Assembly (NCBI GenBank): GCA_036971715.1
Contig: JAVHJL010000007.1
Coordinates: forward strand, 2,976,001 to 3,040,000
Source of the DNA: Arthrobotrys musiformis
Lineage: Eukaryota > Ascomycota > Orbiliomycetes > Orbiliales > Orbiliaceae
Length of the DNA stretch: 64,000 nt
Direction of reading: 5' to 3'
This document shows positions 58,501 through 64,000 of this stretch, in pieces. The position numbers were made by a program, and so were the translations under genes. Below the pieces are notes generated by a model. It was not told the DNA's origin and did no database searches. It worked only from the letters and a program-made list of their open reading frames with translations. The number at the start of each line of letters is the position of its first letter. The first letter of the stretch is position 1.

Positions 58501-60153
58501 ATCTCCCCAAATATATGCGTAGAGTGGAGATTATCCGTTTCCTCCATGCACTTCATTAGAACGAGTATGTGATCAGACATCTCTCTGGGTTCTACTCGGC
58601 CCTTGCGAGCAATCTTGTACATATCGAACGGCCCGTCAGATGTTGCAAAGTGATGGAAAGCTAGATCGAATTGACTCGAAAGATCAGTAAAGTTGAACCG
58701 ATTATAGCTTTCCTTCTTTTTGGTCTGGGCCTCCTTGGAGCAACTTAGAATGGTGTGTCGGAGGAGGCGGTATTTCGAGAGCATCAACCCCGCTTCGACG
58801 CCTCGATCTTTTCTTCTGGGGATATAGCAGACATCAATCCGCTGGAAATATTTCTTAACCAAAGCGTACGTCGTGAAGATCTTATTTCCGTCCCTCGTGG
58901 AATTTATCCGATCGACCGCTTCGACCAATAGAGACGACTCTCTCCAACCGGTCTCTGGAAGTTGCTCCAGCATGCTATCGCGGGCCGAAAATTCTTGACT
59001 CTCCCATTCTTTTTGCCAATTGCTAGGCTGGTTCATTACAACCACCAAAGCTTTATAAGGCTCCATATTTACAGAATCTGCCTCCCCGCGAGCCGCCCAT
59101 TCCAGAAGACGGATTATGTCCTTTGAAATAGATGCACTTCCATCCATCACATAACAGATAACGTCGCTGAAAAGATACATAAATTGTGGATATAATCCAT
59201 CGGTTATGCTTTGTCGTTTGTGTTCTCCTCTTTCAATGGTCCATTTTCTTCTGAATGGCATGTCCTCGTGGGATTTGTTCAAGTATTCCGCGCCGCTGAC
59301 CGCTTGGGCTTTGGTATGGGTGTTAAAACCTTCACAATCGGCGAAAAGAATTGGGCTCCGTGCGCTCAGTGTTTGAGGATCGGCGTATAGGTGTATGCCC
59401 GCACTGGTCGGCGTTAGGTTGAAGTTAGGATGTTGGATAGCCGTGACTGGCGTCTCCAACGAGTTCAGTCGCAAATCGTTGATGGTCAAGTCGTCAGGAT
59501 TAAACGATGGAGCCACCGTTCTCGTTGAAGTCTTTATCATGGCTCTAATCAAAGTTGATTTCCCCTTGCCAGTGTCACCTATTTACATATTTTAGTCCTC
59601 TAGTTCAACGTAGGTATTGGAATTTGAACAAGGGCTGATTACCAATGAAAGAAACTATACTCGGGAACTGGTTTTCCGCCAGTTTCCCCTGAGCGCTCAA
59701 TCTCTGAAATCGATCGGTGACATAAAGTATACCACGTCGAGGGTCCGCCGGGGCGCTTTCCGCAATGAACCAGCGGGCAACCCGATTGTCTTCCAGATGG
59801 AGCCTCCGTTGCTCTTCGATATCCGTTTCCGTTGAAAATATTTCAGAAAGATGGCTCTTGATCTTAGCATCGTCGCGTAGCCTTCTCGCGGACGTAGGCT
59901 GGTGCTGGGTCTCATCTTCTTCACGGGGGAGCAAAGATTCGAAACAAGTAAAATGATTACGGTAGGCGCACGGGTATTTAGTCTTGCATCTGCGGCACCA
60001 GTCGGCGCATAGGACTCCGTATCTATCATCTGAAAGTACAAGATGAGAAACTGCAGGGCAGGAACATATCTTCAATGAATCGTCGACGGCTGCCTCGGGG
60101 ACCTCTCGGCCGCAATCGCTTCTCATACACTTGTATAAATGCCGGGGCTCCAT
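55571..60153 (-). CDS. Multidomain P-loop NTPase - RING - patatin phospholipase protein
   Basis: Seven exons join in frame: 60153-59643, 59578-58454, 58386-57664, 57597-57265, 57189-57129, 57057-56183 and 56115-55571 (1390 aa). Order: a Cys-rich head (about 8-55), a P-loop GDTGKGKS (171-178) made exactly at the first junction and starting a GTPase-like domain with ILFADCEGF, a RING-type Cys/His cluster (678-723: CFTC, CGHALCTTC, CFLC), a patatin domain with DGGGVRG (748-754), catalytic Ser in GTSTG (785) and Asp in DGGVKNNNP (944), and an Ala/Gln repeat tail. Established knowledge: patatins are Ser-Asp dyad lipid hydrolases, and patatin is a known effector domain of fungal NLR-like proteins. 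A signalling or immune role is inference. All catalytic residues are intact. Confidence 0.88.
55676..55802 (-). repeat. Coding Ala-Gln hexanucleotide-like repeat
   Basis: The tail of the patatin protein is coded by degenerate repeats of CAAGCTCAGGCC type, giving AQAQAQ stretches. Likely unstable in length between strains. Confidence 0.7.
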
Positions 60154-62394
60154 TGTATCGGCGGGTATGCCCAGGCCGGATATACGTATTATCGCCTTTT
60201 CAACGACAAGAACGGGTTGATAAGACTGGCGGATTTCACCTTTTTCCCCTCTAGAATTCTACAAATGAATATAAAATAGTAAATAAAAGGAAGATGAAAA
60301 CTCTGGATCCGCGTGCGAGCAAGTGAAGATAGAGAATTCCAAGACTCCTAGCTATTTAGCCTCGCAATGTCTGAAGAAATACCCCCGTCAAAACCTTGTT
60401 ACTATCAGCAGGTGGCTTCCGGCTTTCTACATGTATACACTTAAGTGGGGTCATGGCACCAACCCGACAACTTTCTAGATATCATCGTGATCAGCTAAAT
60501 GAATCACCAAGGAAGCGGGGTAGGATTTCGAGCCAATTGGTTTCCGATCTCGCATATGCAGCCGTATTTGCATTTACACCCATAGTTGTATATATGCGGC
60601 GATTACCGCACCATGCGTGCCGCCAATTTCGCAGCCTTCGGCGCAATAGCACTCTGCAGAAATGCAGGAATGATTCAGGAGTGCATTTGTCAGCCGGAGC
60701 TGACGTCGGGTGGCGAAATCAAATTTCTCACTTAACCTCTCGCAAGATGGAAACGCAAAATCTGATATCAAAATTGAAAATTTAAAAGAGGGGGGGTTTT
60801 TTTTTTTTTTCTTTTCTCCTTTTCAGGTTCGCGGTGTAGTCATAATGCGGCTCTGCGGACAACCGTACACAGAAGTTAGATTCGGGGCTGAAAGTTAGAG
60901 GATCAAGGCTGCGTATTTTGCATTGGTCCTCGTACCGCCATTCCTCATTAGATGTGCAAGTACCCTAGAGCTCTTCTCCCATCTGACTCCTAGCTCGCCA
61001 AAAGTTTCCTCGTCGTATCCATACATGTATACATATCAGTCTCCTGTCCTTGACCGTGATGAATAATTATGGCCTCCTGATTGGACTAAGTTGTAAGTAT
61101 GTACGTTGCGCATTTCAACTTGAATTCTCTGGAGCTGAATTCATAAACCCGCAATTTTAAAATTTTGTGTTGCAAGGATCCCATGCCGTCGACTCCTGTG
61201 TAACAGAACTAGCGATTGACCCTGTGGTGACTCTGGTATAGCTCTATCAACCTCTACATGCTACAACTCTATCGCAAATATAGCTATGGGAAGTTTTGGA
61301 TCCTGCTAGCACGGTTCTTTAACATGCGTAATCATCCCAGGATAATCAGCTATGGAGTATCTGGTCAAGTCGTGTCAACCATAGAGTTTGGCGGGCCCCA
61401 TGGCTACCATAGCCTACGGCTATAGCTACGTACGCGTACGCCTAGCCGTCGCGTAGTATAGTATGGTCAAATATGGAATGTAACAGCTAGGATCGGATCC
61501 TTGACATATCGAAGTTTGCAGTCCTAAAGCTTATCGGGGCCCCTTTCTTGAAACAGGACTAGGTTATTCAGGCTACCGGTAACTACTAGCTCTATAGATT
61601 TATCACGATAAGCCTTGTCAATATTAATACCAGAATTGTTCAAAAAACTTGGTCAAGAGGATAGAAAGTTTTGAGCCACCTAAATCATTAGTATATAGAT
61701 AGATACTGGCACTTAATCTGCTAGAATGAGAAACGCCGAGATTCAACATATGTAAGCAACATAGATACAAAGAACGATATGAACAAAAAACACTTCTGGG
61801 CAAAATACTAGCTGAGCAAATATTTGTAATAAATGAGTGAATAGGTAGCTTGTCGCGATAAAAGTCCAAGAACATTGTTGCATTAGTCAAATTAATGTAA
61901 AATCCCCTATCGATAGATAATTATTCCACAACTAGCAGAACTGGTCTCGTGGTGATATAATCCTGGTTCATAGTTTTGTTGTAAAAAGCTTCTATTTGCG
62001 GCTTGTCCTAAATTATAAACCTTTTGAACTCAAATCTAGTCAAATAAATTTGCAGAATCCTGGTCTCGTAATAATAGAATCCCAATTATGAAAACTAACT
62101 CTTGTACATATTTTTCGATACATATGAACTCGAGGCTATAAGGCCTCGGGGTCTGATTCGAGACAACCTCGTCAAGCTAATTAAACTACGGCCTTGGCCG
62201 GCTTGAATTTATAGTTACGTACAAAGTTGAGATTAACACAACAAACTTCAATGAATGATTATATATCCTAGCTACTTGGTGGCATACGCAAAATATACTC
62301 GACTATTAAAATATTTATCAAGAGCAAAGGGCTCTAGAACAGCATCGCGATATCAAGGCCGAGGAACGCAAAAGCAAATTCAACAATTGAGGAA
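60154..62394. other. Gene-free, AT-rich interval
   Basis: No gene-like ORF. A T tract lies at 60797-60810. From about 61850 to 62250 the DNA is AT-rich with two family ends; the one at 62061 has flanking repeats, that at 61940 does not. Confidence 0.45.
62054..62082 (-). mobile_element. Micro-insertion, 15 nt, perfect 7-bp repeat
   Basis: AGAATCC at 62054-62060 and 62076-62082 encloses TGGTCTCGTAATAAT. Confidence 0.5.
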
Positions 62395-63920
62395 CTATAA
62401 ATATACTAGAAACCACTTGCCCAAGGCTTTCAAATTCTCCTTGAAAGTGAGGGTAGAATCCAAAGGTAGGTCACCCCTCCTTTCGGCACCCGGTTGTCTA
62501 TATTGTATGTCATCGTATTTGATTTTTGTTGCCCTGTAGCTCCTGACTCTCTTGACTGCATAAAATGTAGCCAAGAGGGCAAAAATGAAGACCTACGGAA
62601 AGCATATTTCCTTGACGTCAGCACATAATCCATTCAATAAACTAATTTGATGTTTTGAGAGAGCTGTAATAACTTACGCCGATATAAGATGCAACCACCC
62701 CACCTTTATCGACAGGCCCACTTAGAATGGCCGGGAGACCGTTAGTAGTGATGACGAAGGCGCAACCGACAAATCCAAACACAGCTCTCGCAGGTTGAAA
62801 ATGAGATTTGTATGAGTAGAGATTATTACTCGCTCGAAGCTTTTCTGCAGGTACGGGGACTTGATTTTCCAAGTATTTTAGCCTTTCGAGACGCAACCAA
62901 AGTCAGCACTAATAATTCGAAATATTGTGAGTAATCTCAAGGCAAAGGACCCTCACTCGCGATAGTATCGTATATAGGCGAGGCAGATACAACAGTTGAC
63001 AATCTGTGCCGAAACCACCGCGTTTGTAGAAAATTTCTTAAAAACCTATCGAGGCAGACTTTGTTATAACGAGAAATTATTGGGTAAGGTCTTTTTTCCC
63101 GTACGTTTTGAGGGTCTTCCCAGATACCTTGAATAGATATCAAAGCTATGATCCAACCAGTTCCGACAGCCGCTGACGGTATTCCTTGAAAGACCCGCAT
63201 TCGACCAGTATCTTTGAGTCTCCGCTCAAAAGATTTTGGCCACACCAAACCCCGATTCGCAAGTGAGTAAAGAGTTCTCGATGAAACGTAAAGGGAATTT
63301 ACCGCGGCTGCGAATCCCGAGAAAACAAAGAAACCATTGAGTATATGGGGAAGAACAGGTATCCCAGCCCTGATTATGGCAATTAAGAACGGAGATGTCG
63401 CACTTTCGCTCTTCTTAGTACCACTCCGCTGTAGCTCATCGAGGTCCGATGGAACAGGGAAGGATACGGCGAAAATAGTAGCTAGATATAAGAGGATAGT
63501 TCGAATGTAAATCTTTCTCGTTCCGATCTTGATGCTTTCTGGGCTTTTCGCTTGGTCAAGGTATTTCGCTTCACCAACTGCTACAGCGACTATTTCCATA
63601 CCGACGTAGCTGAAAAGGGCTGTGCTGAGAACATTTCTAAAAGGTTTCCGTACAATATTAAAAGTCTGGTTCGTACCCTAGGGGATGGGAATGGTTTGGC
63701 GACTATTTTGGGAATTAAGACCTACAATGTCAATAGTAACTGCCCCACTGGACCTGAATACACTCTGTCCCCCAATTTATACGTGGTCAAGAAAGGTCCA
63801 CAAGGGGCGTGCCACGCTGTTCGTCACATATAAATATTAATATTCGCGTATAGAGAGGTTTGCGAAGGGGCGAAATTGACTTACATCTACTGAACCCTAC
63901 CCTCTCTTGACCGGGTCTCG
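62395..63920 (-). CDS. Amino-acid permease (APC superfamily), 5' part outside window
   Basis: Six exons join in one frame: 63920-63885, 63816-63726, 63636-63105, 63045-62957, 62882-62678 and 62592-62395, giving about 383 C-terminal residues. They show the fungal YAT-type permease order: VGFSRSWHAPCGPF, ALFSYVGMEIVAVAVGEAK (motif around TM6), a long membrane segment, GFFVFSGFAAAVNSLYVSSR, ANRGLVWPKSF, AVVSAQIVNCCICLAYIRYY, and a TM pair ending SGPVDKGGVVASYIG. YLENQVPVPAEKL and HFQPARAVFG fill the loop between. Established knowledge: these proteins import amino acids by proton symport at the plasma membrane. Substrate cannot be read from this. The start and the first TM helices lie beyond position 64000. 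The acceptor TCGAAAG (62883-62889) is weak but required by the frame. Confidence 0.82.
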
Positions 63921-64000
63921 CTATATCGAAGATTTAATGTCAGTCGATACGTTGTACACATGCGTATGCGCGTAGCTAGTCCGCGTAGATATTTCTGGCG

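Noticed and set aside
61930..61975. Further micro-insertion end TGGTCTCGTGGTGATA
   Set aside because: No direct repeat could be found around it, so not counted as a supported copy; similar ends at 38823, 43184, 27442 and 32334 were set aside for the same reason.
1..64000. CRISPR arrays, rRNA genes, operons
   Set aside because: No regularly spaced repeats or rRNA-like sequence; intron-rich eukaryotic gene structure throughout.

Overview
The window is nuclear DNA of a filamentous ascomycete (Pezizomycotina). Genes have several short introns (mostly 45-130 nt) with GTAAGT-type donors, CTAAC/CTGAC-type branch sites and YAG acceptors. The gene set is typically fungal: an IEC3-type INO80 subunit, a Nop13-type RNA-binding protein, MSH5, a bifunctional terpene synthase, a P450, an amino-acid permease, and BTB and F-box proteins. 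The class is not resolved. I joined exons by hand, requiring canonical sites and an open frame across each junction. Every multi-exon length quoted comes from that joining, not from transcript data.

Layout. 1-1423: end of an unrecognised gene. 3595-10089: a ZNFX1-type SF1 helicase with CCCH, NF-X1 and RZ fingers (2026 aa). 13558-15064 and 17944-18774: two small C2H2 proteins. 20526-21695: a secreted HExxH metalloprotease. 22127-26074: MSH5 (14 exons). 27570-27950: a serine palmitoyltransferase small-subunit-like protein. 28627-29972: IEC3. 30752-32191: a BTB protein. 33203-34463: a broken aminoglycoside-phosphotransferase-type kinase. 35197-36456: Nop13. 37272-38036: a secreted cysteine-rich protein. 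39370-42707: an RS-rich zinc-finger-like gene and a tightly following ORF. 45205-51595: a terpene locus, with a chimeric terpene cyclase/prenyltransferase divergent from a P450. 52071-54225: an F-box protein. 55571-60153: a 1390-aa NTPase-RING-patatin protein with an Ala/Gln tail. 62395-63920: the 3' part of an amino-acid permease that runs off the window.

The gene-poor stretches (1-3 kb) are AT-rich and hold no confident tRNA, rRNA or large transposon. What they do hold is the most unusual signal here: at least 17 micro-insertions of 8-53 nt. All share one constant end (core CTGGGTACGAGACCA, or its reverse complement), extend variably from that end, and are flanked by direct repeats of about 9 bp. 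Two lie in frame inside an exon of the ZNFX1-type gene. Two copies, 28.6 kb apart, share 30 identical bases but sit in different flanking duplications. This looks like a family of ultra-short, 5'-truncated mobile insertions with target-site duplications, and I do not recognise it as a described element.

Functionally the window is mostly housekeeping and regulatory (meiotic recombination, chromatin remodelling, ribosome biogenesis, sphingolipid synthesis, possible RNA silencing), with one specialised-metabolism locus and one possible NLR-like signalling protein.
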